Source: Abyssibius alkaniclasticus (GTDB lineage: Bacteria > Pseudomonadota > Alphaproteobacteria > Rhodobacterales > Rhodobacteraceae). Taken from it: a stretch of 64,000 nucleotides of DNA. Position numbers and translations under genes: made by a program. The stretch is from positions 2,760,501-2,824,500 of the forward strand of contig NZ_CP095732.1 in NCBI RefSeq assembly GCF_020447305.1, read 5' to 3'. The notes below the pieces were generated by a model, which was not told where the DNA came from, searched no databases, and saw only the letters and a list, made by a program, of their open reading frames with translations. Shown here piece after piece: positions 53,246 through 62,009 of the stretch (its first letter is position 1; each line of letters starts with the position of its first letter).

Positions 53246-55000
53246 ATGACCCGTCAGATGACCGGTGCCAAGATGGTGGTTCAGGCGTTGAAGGATCAGG
53301 GTGTGGATACCGTTTTCGGCTATCCCGGCGGCGCGGTGCTACCGATCTATGATGAAATTTTCCAGCAGAATGACATCAAGCACATTCTGGTGCGCCACGA
53401 ACAGGGCGCCACCCATGCCGCCGAGGGCTATGCGCGCTCTACCGGCAAGCCCGGCGTTGTGCTGGTCACCTCCGGCCCCGGAGCCACGAATGCCGTGACC
53501 GGCATGACCGATGCGCTGATGGATTCGATCCCGCTGATCGTTCTCACCGGGCAGGTGCCGACCTTCATGATCGGCAATGACGCGTTTCAGGAAGCCGATA
53601 CCGTTGGCATTACGCGCCCCTGCACCAAGCATAACTGGCTGGTGAAAGACACCAACAAGCTGGCCGAAACCATCCATCAGGCCTTTCATGTGGCCATATC
53701 CGGCCGCCCCGGCCCGGTGCTGGTCGATATTCCGAAAGATGTGCAATTTGCCACCGGCACCTATGTTGAACCGCGCAAGGCCAAGACCTCGCATTACCAG
53801 CCACAGGTGAAGGGCGATATCGAGGCGATCACCCATGCCGTTGAAATGCTGGAACGCGCCAAACGCCCGATCATCTATTCCGGCGGTGGCGTCATAAATT
53901 CCGGCCCCGCCGCCAGCCAGTTGTTGCGCGAGCTTGTGGGCGCAACCGGCGCGCCGATCACCAGCACGCTGATGGGGCTTGGCGCCTATCCGGCATCGGG
54001 CAAGGAATGGATCGGGATGCTGGGGATGCACGGCACCTATGAGGCCAATCTCGCCATGCATGACTGCGACTATATGCTTTGCATCGGGGCGCGGTTCGAT
54101 GACCGCATCACCGGGCGGATAGATGCCTTCTCGCCCAACTCCTTCAAGGTGCATATCGACATCGACCCAAGCTCGATCAACAAGAACGTGCATGTCGATT
54201 GCCCGATCGTTGGCGATATCGGCCATGTGCTGGAAGACTTGCTGCGCATCTGGAAGGCGCGCGGCCGCAAGCTCAACACCGAGGCACAGCCGAAATGGTG
54301 GGGCAAGATTGGCGAGTGGAAGGCCAGGAACTGCCTGTCTTACAAAAACTCCGACAAGATCATCAAACCGCAATACGCGCTGCAACGGCTGGAGGCGCTG
54401 ACCAAGCATCGTGACCGTTACATCACCACCGAAGTGGGCCAGCACCAGATGTGGGCCGCGCAGTTCCTTGGCTTTGAAGACCCGCATCGCTGGATGACAT
54501 CGGGCGGGCTTGGCACAATGGGTTACGGCTTTCCCGCCTCGATCGGCGTGCAAATCGCCCACCCCGATGCGCTGGTCATCAACGTGGCGGGCGAGGCAAG
54601 CTGGTTGATGAACATGCAGGAAATGGGCACGGCCATGCAGTTCCGCACGCCGGTCAAGCAGTTCATTCTGAACAACGAACGCCTTGGCATGGTGCGCCAG
54701 TGGCAGGAATTGCTGCATGGCGAGCGCTATTCGTCGAGCTGGTCGGAAAGCCTGCCCGATTTCGTGAAACTGGCCGAAGCCTTTGGCGCCAAGGGCATTC
54801 GTTGTTCGGACCCCGCCAAGCTTGATGACGCCATTCAGGAAATGCTCGACCATGACGGGCCGGTGATTTTTGATTGTCTTGTCGAAAAGCACGAAAACTG
54901 CTTCCCGATGATTCCATCTGGCAAGGCGCATAACGAAATGCTGCTCGGTGATGCCGATACCCAGGGCGTGATCGACGCGGGCGGCTCGGTTCTCGTGTAA
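53246..55000 (+). CDS. ilvI: Acetolactate synthase large subunit
   Basis: A 584-residue ThDP-dependent acetohydroxyacid synthase catalytic subunit, the first common step of Val, Leu and Ile synthesis. VRHEQGATHAAEGYAR near residue 45 carries the activating Glu, and the FAD-binding middle domain is present. In the ThDP/Mg motif the usual GDG is GEA (NVAGEASWLMNMQEMGT near 450), a Glu-for-Asp form. Start is ATG at 53246 (TRQMTGAKM) after GGATGAG; the upstream ATG at 53216 is unlikely. It follows the attenuator and overlaps the next gene by one base. Confidence 0.96.
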   Translation: MTRQMTGAKMVVQALKDQGVDTVFGYPGGAVLPIYDEIFQQNDIKHILVRHEQGATHAAEGYARSTGKPGVVLVTSGPGATNAVTGMTDALMDSIPLIVLTGQVPTFMIGNDAFQEADTVGITRPCTKHNWLVKDTNKLAETIHQAFHVAISGRPGPVLVDIPKDVQFATGTYVEPRKAKTSHYQPQVKGDIEAITHAVEMLERAKRPIIYSGGGVINSGPAASQLLRELVGATGAPITSTLMGLGAYPASGKEWIGMLGMHGTYEANLAMHDCDYMLCIGARFDDRITGRIDAFSPNSFKVHIDIDPSSINKNVHVDCPIVGDIGHVLEDLLRIWKARGRKLNTEAQPKWWGKIGEWKARNCLSYKNSDKIIKPQYALQRLEALTKHRDRYITTEVGQHQMWAAQFLGFEDPHRWMTSGGLGTMGYGFPASIGVQIAHPDALVINVAGEASWLMNMQEMGTAMQFRTPVKQFILNNERLGMVRQWQELLHGERYSSSWSESLPDFVKLAEAFGAKGIRCSDPAKLDDAIQEMLDHDGPVIFDCLVEKHENCFPMIPSGKAHNEMLLGDADTQGVIDAGGSVLV

Positions 55001-55785
55001 TGAAACCGCTGCTCTATTTCAGCTACGGGATGACAAAAAGCGGCTCGACGCTGGCCTATATGCTTGTGCGCACGGCGCTTGTGGCGGCGGGCATGGCGCA
55101 GCCACGCCTGATTAGCGCGGCCAATATCGGCGGCAAACGCATCAATATGGTCGAACATCTGACCCGCGCCGATGCCAAGGAATTGCTGGATGAGGCGCGG
55201 GCTACCGGCCATATGATCGTGCTGAAAACCCATACCCGCCCCGATGACCCGGTGGTGGTCGATCTGCTGCAATCGGGTCTGGCCATCGGCCATGCCGTGT
55301 GCCGCGACCCGCGCGATATGGTGCTTTCCATGCTCGACCATGCCAGACATTCGCGCCGCCTTGGGCAAGCAGAATTTACGGAATTTGCCACCTTTGACGC
55401 GGCGATTGACAATATCCGCCACCAGACCAACAGCCTGACCGCCTGGCTGCGCCTGCCAAATATTCTGTCACTCTGTTTTGAAGAGCTTGCCTTTGAAACC
55501 CCGCAAGCCGCGCGGCGCATTCTTGGGCAACTCGGCTTGCGGATGAATCCCGGCCATCTGGCCGAACTGGTGCTGGAATCGGGCCAGACCAACAAAAACC
55601 GCGGCAAGCAGGCCCGCCACATTGGCGAAATGCCCGCCGACCTTGCCCGAAGCCTTGGCGCCGAGTTTGCGCCCCTGATCGACACGCTCATCACCCATCG
55701 CGCAAAACTGCCGCAAGACGGGGCCGTTACCCTGCCCCCGCCCGCCAGCCTGCGCATTTCCCAAATATCGGAGCCCGCATTATGA
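55000..55785 (+). CDS. Sulfotransferase-like protein within the ilv operon
   Basis: A 261-residue protein with a PAPS-type sulfotransferase fold. The 5'-phosphosulfate loop is GMTKSGSTLAYM with Lys13; the 3'-phosphate site is CRDPRDMVLSML with Arg102 and Ser110; LKTHTRP near 75 supplies a candidate catalytic His, and FEEL follows near 163. No signal peptide or membrane helix, so probably cytoplasmic. The acceptor is unknown. It is joined to ilvI by TAATG and to ilvN by ATGA overlaps, thus translationally coupled to both sides and under the same attenuator. A role in branched-chain synthesis is not known for this family. Confidence 0.8.
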   Translation: MKPLLYFSYGMTKSGSTLAYMLVRTALVAAGMAQPRLISAANIGGKRINMVEHLTRADAKELLDEARATGHMIVLKTHTRPDDPVVVDLLQSGLAIGHAVCRDPRDMVLSMLDHARHSRRLGQAEFTEFATFDAAIDNIRHQTNSLTAWLRLPNILSLCFEELAFETPQAARRILGQLGLRMNPGHLAELVLESGQTNKNRGKQARHIGEMPADLARSLGAEFAPLIDTLITHRAKLPQDGAVTLPPPASLRISQISEPAL

Positions 55786-56342
55786 ACGCCCTCAACCTCA
55801 AAAAAGGTGCCTCGAGCAAATCGGCCTATAACCTGCGCGACCTTGCCGATGATACGCTGGAAACCCACACGCTTGCCGTGCTGGTCGATAACGAATCCGG
55901 CGTTCTGGCCCGCGTCATCGGGCTGTTTGCCGGCCGTGGCTATAATATCGACAGCCTGACCGTGGCCGAAACCGACCATACCGGGCATCGTTCGCGCATT
56001 ACCGTTGTGACCACCGGCACGCGTTCGGTGATCGAGCAGATCAAGGCCCAGCTTGGGCGGCTCGTGCCGGTGCATCAGGTAAATGACCTGACCGTTGAAG
56101 GCCCGAGCGTTGAACGGGAACTGGCGCTGATCAAGGTGGCGGGCAAGGGCGAAAAGCGGGTCGAGGCCCTGCGCACGGCCGAGATTTTCCGCGCCTCGGT
56201 CGTCGATTCCACGCTTGAAAGCTTCGTGTTTGAACTGACAGGCACGCCTGAAAAGATCGATGCTCTGATTGACCTGATGCGCCCGCTTGGCCTTGTCGAC
56301 GTGGCGCGCACGGGTGTGGCGGCAATCGCGCGCGGGCTCTAG
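55782..56342 (+). CDS. ilvN: Acetolactate synthase small (regulatory) subunit
   Basis: A 186-residue regulatory subunit with an N-terminal ACT domain (about 25-100: HTLAVLVDNESGVLARVIGL and RGYNIDSLTVAETD), which binds valine for feedback inhibition, and the C-terminal ALS_ss_C domain (about 105-186). Full length, IlvH/IlvN-type. It overlaps the sulfotransferase gene by four bases instead of following ilvI directly. Confidence 0.96.
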   Translation: MNALNLKKGASSKSAYNLRDLADDTLETHTLAVLVDNESGVLARVIGLFAGRGYNIDSLTVAETDHTGHRSRITVVTTGTRSVIEQIKAQLGRLVPVHQVNDLTVEGPSVERELALIKVAGKGEKRVEALRTAEIFRASVVDSTLESFVFELTGTPEKIDALIDLMRPLGLVDVARTGVAAIARGL

Positions 56343-56357
56343 CAAGGACCAGGCAGG

Positions 56358-56939
56358 ATGACACAGGCAGAGTGGCGGCGCGCGGAACGGCAAGCAAAAA
56401 TCGCCGCGCGTCTGGCCACAAGCGCCGATGAGCGCGCCGAAATTGCCGCCAGGGTTGCCGCTGGGCTCGATGCCCTGATCGACTTTTCGGCCAAGCCGAC
56501 CATCAGCCTTTACTGGCCCTTTCGCGGCGAGTTGGACCTGCGCCGCTGGATGGCCGATGCGCATGGGCGCGGCGCCATCATTGCCCTGCCGCTGGTCGTG
56601 GCCAAGGCCCGGCCGCTGGCCTTCCGCCGCTGGTTTCCCGGCTGTGCCATGACACGCGGCATATGGAACATCCCCATCCCCGAAAACGGCCCCGAGATCA
56701 CCCCGAATGTGATTATCGCACCGCTGGTCGGCTATGATGAGCATAACTACCGCCTTGGCTATGGCGGCGGGTTCTTTGACCGCACGATCGCCGGAATTGC
56801 CGGGACGCGGCTGGTTATCGGCGTGGGCCATCCGAGCGCGAAAACCGACGGGTTTGTGCCGCATGAACATGACATCCCGATGGATGTAATCTTGGTGGGC
56901 GGCGCGCCGGTTTACGCGGCGGAGCGTGGTGCGCAATAA
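56358..56939 (+). CDS. 5-formyltetrahydrofolate cyclo-ligase family protein (second copy)
   Basis: A 193-residue member of the MTHFS/cyclo-ligase family. It keeps RLGYGGGFFDRT near residue 133 and the SLYWPFRGELDLR segment near 50, but its N-terminal basic helix differs (EWRRAERQAKIAARLAT) and it lacks close similarity to the copy at 2812-3411, with Phe for Tyr in GGGFFDR. It is the last gene of the ilvI operon, 15 bases after ilvN. It may be a true cyclo-ligase or a family member with another substrate. Confidence 0.88.
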   Translation: MTQAEWRRAERQAKIAARLATSADERAEIAARVAAGLDALIDFSAKPTISLYWPFRGELDLRRWMADAHGRGAIIALPLVVAKARPLAFRRWFPGCAMTRGIWNIPIPENGPEITPNVIIAPLVGYDEHNYRLGYGGGFFDRTIAGIAGTRLVIGVGHPSAKTDGFVPHEHDIPMDVILVGGAPVYAAERGAQ

Positions 56940-56948
56940 ATGCGCACC
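56928..56948 (+). repeat. Hairpin at the stop codon (first copy)
   Basis: GGTGCGCA-ATAAA-TGCGCACC is a perfect 8-bp stem whose 5-base loop contains part of the TAA stop of the cyclo-ligase homologue. The same 8-bp arms recur in the terminator 28 bases downstream. Confidence 0.75.
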
Positions 56949-56975
56949 ATACATCAAAGCGCGGCTCACCCGTAG

Positions 56976-57001
56976 GGTGCGCATTCATTGCGCACCTTTT
57001 T
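56976..57001 (+). terminator. Intrinsic terminator of the ilvI operon
   Basis: GGTGCGCA-TTCAT-TGCGCACC followed by TTTTT. It has the same stem as the hairpin at 56928-56948 and ends the operon after the cyclo-ligase homologue. Confidence 0.9.
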
Positions 57002-57063
57002 AGTCGCATTTATTGTGGACCTCTGTGGCCGCATTCTTGGCGCATCCTATCGAACCCACCCCC

Positions 57064-57095
57064 AAAAAAAGCAGAGGCCCCCGCGTCCGGGGGCC
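57064..57095 (-). terminator. Intrinsic terminator of the EF-hand gene
   Basis: On the minus strand GGCCCCC-GGACGC-GGGGGCC, then CTCTGC and a run of seven T. It begins 28 bases after the stop codon of the EF-hand gene. Confidence 0.9.
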
Positions 57096-57122
57096 GATAC
57101 TGGTTACAGTCTGGTGGCAAGA

Positions 57123-57359
57123 TCAGCCGGGAAGCAGATCGGAGCTTTGGGCCGTGGCGAACTCATCCATGTCCACAACCCCGTCGCCATTGACATCGAT
57201 CGCCGCAAAGCCTTCTTCGGTCAGGTCCGGATAGGCGACGAGCAACTCATCCATTGTGTAGACCCCGTCGCCATTGCTGTCTTCCAGCATGTCCTGGGCG
57301 AAGGCCGGAGCGGCAAAGGCGGCAATGGTCGCGGTCAGTGTTAGGGCATGTTTCATCAT
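57123..57359 (-). CDS. Small secreted EF-hand protein
   Basis: A 78-residue protein with a Sec signal peptide (KHALTLTATIAAFAAPAFA, cleaved near residue 22) and two canonical EF-hand loops, DSNGDGVYTMDE near 27 and DVNGDGVVDMDE near 55, which should bind Ca2+ as a pair in the periplasm. Start is ATGATG with AGGAGG upstream; it is a single gene with its own terminator. Function beyond calcium binding is unknown. Confidence 0.85.
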   Translation of the reverse strand: MMKHALTLTATIAAFAAPAFAQDMLEDSNGDGVYTMDELLVAYPDLTEEGFAAIDVNGDGVVDMDEFATAQSSDLLPG

Positions 57360-57712
57360 TTTCAGTTCCTCCTGAATTATGGCTTAAGCCATTGATATCG
57401 AGACGTTTATTCGCCTCACCAAAACCATATCCAAGCCAGATCGAATTGCCCATACTCGCCCAAGGGTTGCGCGTGCGCAGTGGCAGTTTCCTGCCAAGCG
57501 GGCTGTGAAACACTGCCGGTTGCAGATGGAATCCATCGCATTTTCAAATGATTAGCGCCGGTGTTTCACAGCACCCCGACCAGCCGGAACCGCCCCGCCA
57601 GCCCAGCCGCACGGCCCGAAACAGCGCCTGAAAGCAACGGCTTGGCGGGTTTTTGCCGGCGGATTTTCTGCCCGGAACCCGCAAAACGCCCCACGACGAT
57701 TCGCCCTCAGCC

Positions 57713-57741
57713 ACAAAAAGAAAGGGCCGGTTTCCCGGCCC
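57713..57741 (-). terminator. Intrinsic terminator of nrdJ
   Basis: On the minus strand GGGCCGG-GAAA-CCGGCCC, a 7-bp stem with a GNRA loop, is followed by TTTCTTTTT. It lies about 100 bases after the nrdJ stop codon. Confidence 0.88.
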
Positions 57742-57804
57742 CAGTCTAAGCTAAATCAGGCATCTCGTTGACCGCTCGCGTGGCTTGCCTGCGGCCTGAT
57801 CGCC

Positions 57805-57833
57805 GGAAAGGGCCGCGCAGCGCAGCCCTTTCC
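57805..57833 (-). repeat. Hairpin directly after nrdJ
   Basis: GGAAAGGGC and GCCCTTTCC form a perfect 9-bp stem around an 11-base loop, 12 bases after the nrdJ stop codon. No T run follows; it may protect the 3' end of the message ahead of the real terminator. Confidence 0.6.
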
Positions 57834-57844
57834 TCTAAACTCGC

Positions 57845-60800
57845 TCAACTACAACCGCTCGTGCCGCCACAGGTGTTGCACTTCATGCAGGTGCCGTTGC
57901 GCACCAGCGTGTAGTTGCCGCATTCCCCGCAAGCATCGCCTTCAAAGCCCTGCATCTTGGCCTTGGCGCGGGCATCCATCGGGGCGGCGCTGGCCTTGGT
58001 TTCGGTCATCACCGCAACGCTGGCCGTGGTCGACTTTACCGCCGCGACCCCGCCTTCGCCCACGCCGCCCTGAAACAGCGTCAACTCCTGTGGCAGGCGC
58101 TTGCGCAGATAGCCGGTCGAGGTCAGCGAGCGGATCATCTGCATCGACTGATGCGCCGCCTCGGCCGCCGGTTTGCGGATGTTGGCCACACCCTCTTCCG
58201 CACCGCGCCCCAGATCGTCGAAGCTTTCGCCGGTGGGTTTCACATGCGCAAGGTCTTCACGGTCAAGGTAGCTGACTGCGAGTTCACGGAATATATAATC
58301 CAAAATCGAGGTGGCATTCTTGATGCTGTCATTGCCCTGCACCATGCCGGCCGGCTCGAACTTGGTGAAGGTGAAGGCGTCAACAAACTCTTCCAGCGGC
58401 ACGCCATATTGCAGACCGACCGAAACGGCGATGGCGAAATTGTTCATCATGGCGCGAAAGCCCGCACCTTCCTTGTGCATGTCGATGAAGATCTCGCCCA
58501 GATTGCCGTCTTTATACTCGCCCGTGCGCAAATAGACCTTGTGGCCGCCGACAATTGCCTTCTGGGTATAGCCCTTGCGCCGCTCTGGCAGTTTTGCACG
58601 CCCGCGCGCCACTTCGCGCACGATGATCTTTTCGACAATCTTTTCGGCCAGCACCTGGGCGCGCTCGCCCGAGGGGGCATTGGCCAGCACCTCTTCCAGA
58701 TCATCGGCATCGTCATCATCGATCAGCGCCGAAGACAGCGGCTGGCTGAGTTTGGAGCCATCACGATAAAGCGCATTGGCCTTTACACCCAGCGACCAGC
58801 TCAGCTCGTAAGCCGCGTTGCAATCCTCAATGCCCGCATCATTCGGCATGTTGATGGTTTTGGAGATTGCACCGGAAATGAAGCTCTGCGCCGCCGCCAT
58901 CATGTGGATATGGCTGTCCACGCTCAAAAAGCGCTTGCCGATCTTCCCGCAGGGGTTGGCACAGTCGAACACCACATAATGCTCGGGCTTCAGATGCGGC
59001 GCGCCTTCAAGGGTCATCGTGCCGCAGACATGTTTGTTGGCCTCGTCGATCTGGGCGCGCGAATAGCCAAGATGGCGCAGCAGATCAAAGGCCGGATCGT
59101 TCAGCTTGTCTTGTGGAATGCCCAGCGTGCCGGTGCAGAAATCGGCACCCAATGTCCATTGGTTGAACACGAATTTGATGTCAAAGGCGGTCGGCAATGC
59201 GGCTTCGATCTTCTCCAGCTCTTCTGCGCCAAACCCATGCCCGATCAGGCTGGTCGAATTGATGCCCGGCGCGTTGCCGATGGTGCCATGCCCAACGGCA
59301 TAGGCGATGATCTCCTCGATCTCGTTTTCACGATAGCCAAGGTTGCGCAAGGCCGCCGGCACCGAGCGGTTGATGATCTTGAAATAGCCGCCACCGGCCA
59401 GTTTCTTGAACTTTACCAGGGCAAAGTCCGGCTCGATCCCGGTCGTGTCGCAATCCATCACCAGCCCGATCGTGCCTGTGGGGGCAATCACCGATACCTG
59501 CGCGTTGCGGTAGCCGTGCGTCTCACCCAAGGCAATCGCCTCATCCCACACCTTGTGGGCAATGTTGATCAGCTTGCCATCGGGGCAATTGTCGTGGTCA
59601 AGCGGCACCGGCTTCACGGCCAGCCCCTCATAGCCCGATGTTTCGGCGTAGGCCGCGCGGCGGTGGTTGCGCATCACGCGCAGCATGTTTTCGGCATTTG
59701 GCGCATAGCCGGGAAAGGCGCCAAGCTCGGCGGCCATTTCCGCCGAAGTGCGGTAGCTCTCGCCGGTCATGATCGCGGTCAGCGCACCACAAAGCGCGCG
59801 GCCCTCGGCACTGTCATAGCCATAGCCCATAGTCATCAGCAGCCCGCCGATATTGGCATAGCCAAGGCCAAGCGTGCGGAACTTGTAGCTGCGCTCGGCA
59901 ATTTCGGGGCTTGGGAATTGTGCCATCAGCACCGAAATTTCCAGCGTAATCGTCCAGATGCGCGTGGCGTGCAGATAGGCTTCGGCGTCAAACGCGCCGT
60001 CTTTCAGGAACATCAGCAGGTTCATGCTGGCCAGATTGCAGGCCGTGTCATCAAGGAACATATATTCCGAACAGGGGTTCGAGCCGCGGATCTCGCCATC
60101 GGCCGGGCAGGTATGCCAGGCGTTGATCGTGTCGTGGAACTGGATGCCCGGGTCGGCACAGGCCCAGGCGGCATGGCCAACCTGGTCCCACAATTCGCGC
60201 GCCTGCACGGTTTTGGCAACCTTGCCATCGGTCCGGCGGATCAACTCCCAGGGCGCATCATCCTTCACGGCCTGCAAAAAGGCATCGGTCACGCGCACCG
60301 AGTTGTTGGAATTCTGGCCGGAAACCGTGAGGTAAGCATCAGAATCCCAATCGGTATCATAAGTCGGAAACTCAATGCTGCTATATCCCTGCCGCGCATA
60401 ATCCAGCACGCGTTTGACATAGGTTTCCGGAATCATCGACTTTTTCGCGCCGCGAATGGCGTCTTTCAAACCGGGGTTGGCCTTGGGGTCGAAGGCATCG
60501 GCCTCGGCCCCGTCCCATGCGCGGATGGCGGCGAAAATATCGTTCAGCCGGGCCTCGTGCAGTTTGGAGCCGGCTACAAGGCTGGCGACTTTCTGCTCTT
60601 CAACCACCTTCCAGTTGATGAATTCCTCGATGTCCGGATGGTCCATATCAACGATGACCATCTTGGCCGCGCGCCGCGTTGTGCCGCCCGATTTGATGGC
60701 CCCCGCCGCACGGTCGCCGATTTTCAGGAAAGACATCAGCCCCGAAGACTTGCCCCCACCGGCGAGTGATTCATTGCTGGCCCGCAGGCTGGAAAAATTG

Positions 60801-61498
60801 GTGCCGGTGCCCGAGCCATATTTGAACAGGCGGGCTTCGCGTGTCCACAAATCCATAATCCCGCCATTGCCCACCAGATCATCGCCCACCGACTGGATGA
60901 AACAGGCATGTGGCTGCGGATGCTCATAGGCGCTGGAAGATTTGGTCAGCTTGCCGGACTTGTAATCAACATAGGAATGGCCCTGGCCCGGGCCGTCAAT
61001 GCCATATGCCCAGTGCAGGCCGGTATTGAACCATTGCGGCGAATTCGGCGCGCCCATCTGGCTGGCAAGCGTGTAACGCATCTCGTCATAATAGGTGCGG
61101 GCATCGGCTTCGGTGGTGAACATGCCACCCTTCCAGCCCCAATAGGCCCAGGCACCGGCCAGACGGTCAAACACCTGTGTCGCGCTTGTCTCGCCACCAA
61201 ACCGCGCCGCCTCGGGCAGCTTGGCAAGCGCCGCCTCATCGGGCACCGAGCGCCACAAAAATTCCGGAACGCCCTTTTCCTTCACCGGCTTCAGCGCGGC
61301 AGGCACACCGGCTTTGCGAAAATACTTCTGCGCCAGAACATCGGCCGCCACCTGGCTCCACTTCGCGGGCACGTCCATATCCTTCAGGCTGAAAACAACC
61401 GAGCCATCGGGGTTGCGAATTTCGGAATTGGTCTTGCGAAAGTCGATCGCGCCATAAGCGCCTGTTTTTTCAGTCGTAAATTTCCGCGCGATTTTCAT
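57845..61498 (-). CDS. nrdJ: Adenosylcobalamin-dependent ribonucleotide reductase
   Basis: A 1217-residue class II ribonucleotide reductase, which makes deoxyribonucleotides with an AdoCbl-derived thiyl radical and works with or without oxygen. Visible landmarks are [11 protein letters not shown] near residue 200, the finger-loop segment [20 protein letters not shown] near 470, [16 protein letters not shown] near 675 and the C-terminal zinc-ribbon/redox tail CGECGNY ... CMKCNTCGG. Full length for the long bacterial NrdJ. Start ATG at 61498. NrdR boxes lie about 120 bases upstream; no cobalamin riboswitch is evident. Confidence 0.95.
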   Translation of the reverse strand: MKIARKFTTEKTGAYGAIDFRKTNSEIRNPDGSVVFSLKDMDVPAKWSQVAADVLAQKYFRKAGVPAALKPVKEKGVPEFLWRSVPDEAALAKLPEAARFGGETSATQVFDRLAGAWAYWGWKGGMFTTEADARTYYDEMRYTLASQMGAPNSPQWFNTGLHWAYGIDGPGQGHSYVDYKSGKLTKSSSAYEHPQPHACFIQSVGDDLVGNGGIMDLWTREARLFKYGSGTGTNFSSLRASNESLAGGGKSSGLMSFLKIGDRAAGAIKSGGTTRRAAKMVIVDMDHPDIEEFINWKVVEEQKVASLVAGSKLHEARLNDIFAAIRAWDGAEADAFDPKANPGLKDAIRGAKKSMIPETYVKRVLDYARQGYSSIEFPTYDTDWDSDAYLTVSGQNSNNSVRVTDAFLQAVKDDAPWELIRRTDGKVAKTVQARELWDQVGHAAWACADPGIQFHDTINAWHTCPADGEIRGSNPCSEYMFLDDTACNLASMNLLMFLKDGAFDAEAYLHATRIWTITLEISVLMAQFPSPEIAERSYKFRTLGLGYANIGGLLMTMGYGYDSAEGRALCGALTAIMTGESYRTSAEMAAELGAFPGYAPNAENMLRVMRNHRRAAYAETSGYEGLAVKPVPLDHDNCPDGKLINIAHKVWDEAIALGETHGYRNAQVSVIAPTGTIGLVMDCDTTGIEPDFALVKFKKLAGGGYFKIINRSVPAALRNLGYRENEIEEIIAYAVGHGTIGNAPGINSTSLIGHGFGAEELEKIEAALPTAFDIKFVFNQWTLGADFCTGTLGIPQDKLNDPAFDLLRHLGYSRAQIDEANKHVCGTMTLEGAPHLKPEHYVVFDCANPCGKIGKRFLSVDSHIHMMAAAQSFISGAISKTINMPNDAGIEDCNAAYELSWSLGVKANALYRDGSKLSQPLSSALIDDDDADDLEEVLANAPSGERAQVLAEKIVEKIIVREVARGRAKLPERRKGYTQKAIVGGHKVYLRTGEYKDGNLGEIFIDMHKEGAGFRAMMNNFAIAVSVGLQYGVPLEEFVDAFTFTKFEPAGMVQGNDSIKNATSILDYIFRELAVSYLDREDLAHVKPTGESFDDLGRGAEEGVANIRKPAAEAAHQSMQMIRSLTSTGYLRKRLPQELTLFQGGVGEGGVAAVKSTTASVAVMTETKASAAPMDARAKAKMQGFEGDACGECGNYTLVRNGTCMKCNTCGGTSGCS

Positions 61499-61616
61499 GT
61501 GCCTGTCCCTTGGTTTGCAGCGTCACGCGCCACAGGCAATGCCCAAAGCGCTGGAATTCAAAGGCCAAACGTCACAAATCTGTGGAAGTCCAAAGTTCAG
61601 CCTGCCCCGCCGGCGC

Positions 61617-61632
61617 ACACTATATATTGTGT
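61617..61632 (-). promoter_or_regulatory. NrdR box (site 1) of nrdJ
   Basis: ACACTATATATTGTGT is an exact match to the NrdR consensus ACACWATATATWGTGT. It overlaps a likely -10 region read on the minus strand (TTGTGG, 17-18 bases, ACAATAT). NrdR represses ribonucleotide reductase genes according to ATP/dATP levels. Confidence 0.92.
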
Positions 61633-61647
61633 ATGCTTCCCGACGAC

Positions 61648-61663
61648 CCACAATCTGCTGCAT
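61648..61663 (-). promoter_or_regulatory. Degenerate NrdR box (site 2)
   Basis: CCACAATCTGCTGCAT matches 11 of 16 consensus positions and starts exactly 31 bases from site 1, the three-turn spacing of paired NrdR boxes. It is weaker than site 1 and identified partly by the spacing. Confidence 0.6.
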
Positions 61664-62009
61664 CAAACCCTATCGGTCAACGCTTCTTTTCGCTGAATTC
61701 ACAAAAAAAATACTTGACCAGCATTGCTTGGGAAAAGCCGGATTTCACCCACGATTCTCGCCCGGATAACCCAGCCGACATTGCCCAGACATTCCAGAGG
61801 TTTCGCCCATATTACTGATGCTTTACCTTTGGTCATGCTGCGCCGCACCCTGCATGGAATGCAAATAACCTGTCACCGAATCGCAACGCGAATACCGGGC
61901 CACGGCGCATGAAAGCGACCCGGCCAGGCCAGATACCGCTTCATCTTTTGCTTGAAAATATCCCCGCCGGAGGCATCGGCACTTTGCCACAAGTCCGACC
62001 GGCAAAAAT

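Larger units (their letters stand above)
57360..57844. other. 485-base gap without a gene
   Basis: No credible coding frame is seen. It holds a short hairpin TGGCAG-TTTC-CTGCCA (57481-57496), an inverted repeat of 12 bases (GCTGTGAAACAC at 57502-57513 and its complement at 57561-57572, 47 bases apart), the nrdJ terminator (57713-57741) and another hairpin next to the nrdJ stop (57805-57833). The EF-hand promoter should lie at its left end. Confidence 0.6.
61499..62009. other. 511-base gap without a gene, with nrdJ regulatory region
   Basis: The left part holds the nrdJ promoter and NrdR boxes. The right part (about 61680-62009) is the 3' flank of the Lrp genes; its reading frames are short and unconvincing and I see no strong hairpin there. 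Confidence 0.55.

Noticed and set aside
55056-56984. A 642-codon minus-strand frame across the ilv genes
   Set aside because: It spans the sulfotransferase-like gene, ilvN and the cyclo-ligase homologue in antisense; no motif is seen.
58151-60769. An 872-codon open frame on the plus strand opposite nrdJ
   Set aside because: It is the antisense shadow of a high-GC gene: rich in His, Arg, Gly and Ala with no domain, while the opposite strand is an unmistakable NrdJ.
61499-61700. Cobalamin riboswitch upstream of the AdoCbl-dependent reductase
   Set aside because: I looked for the conserved B12-box core on the minus strand and did not see it; the NrdR boxes explain the region. A covariance scan would settle it.
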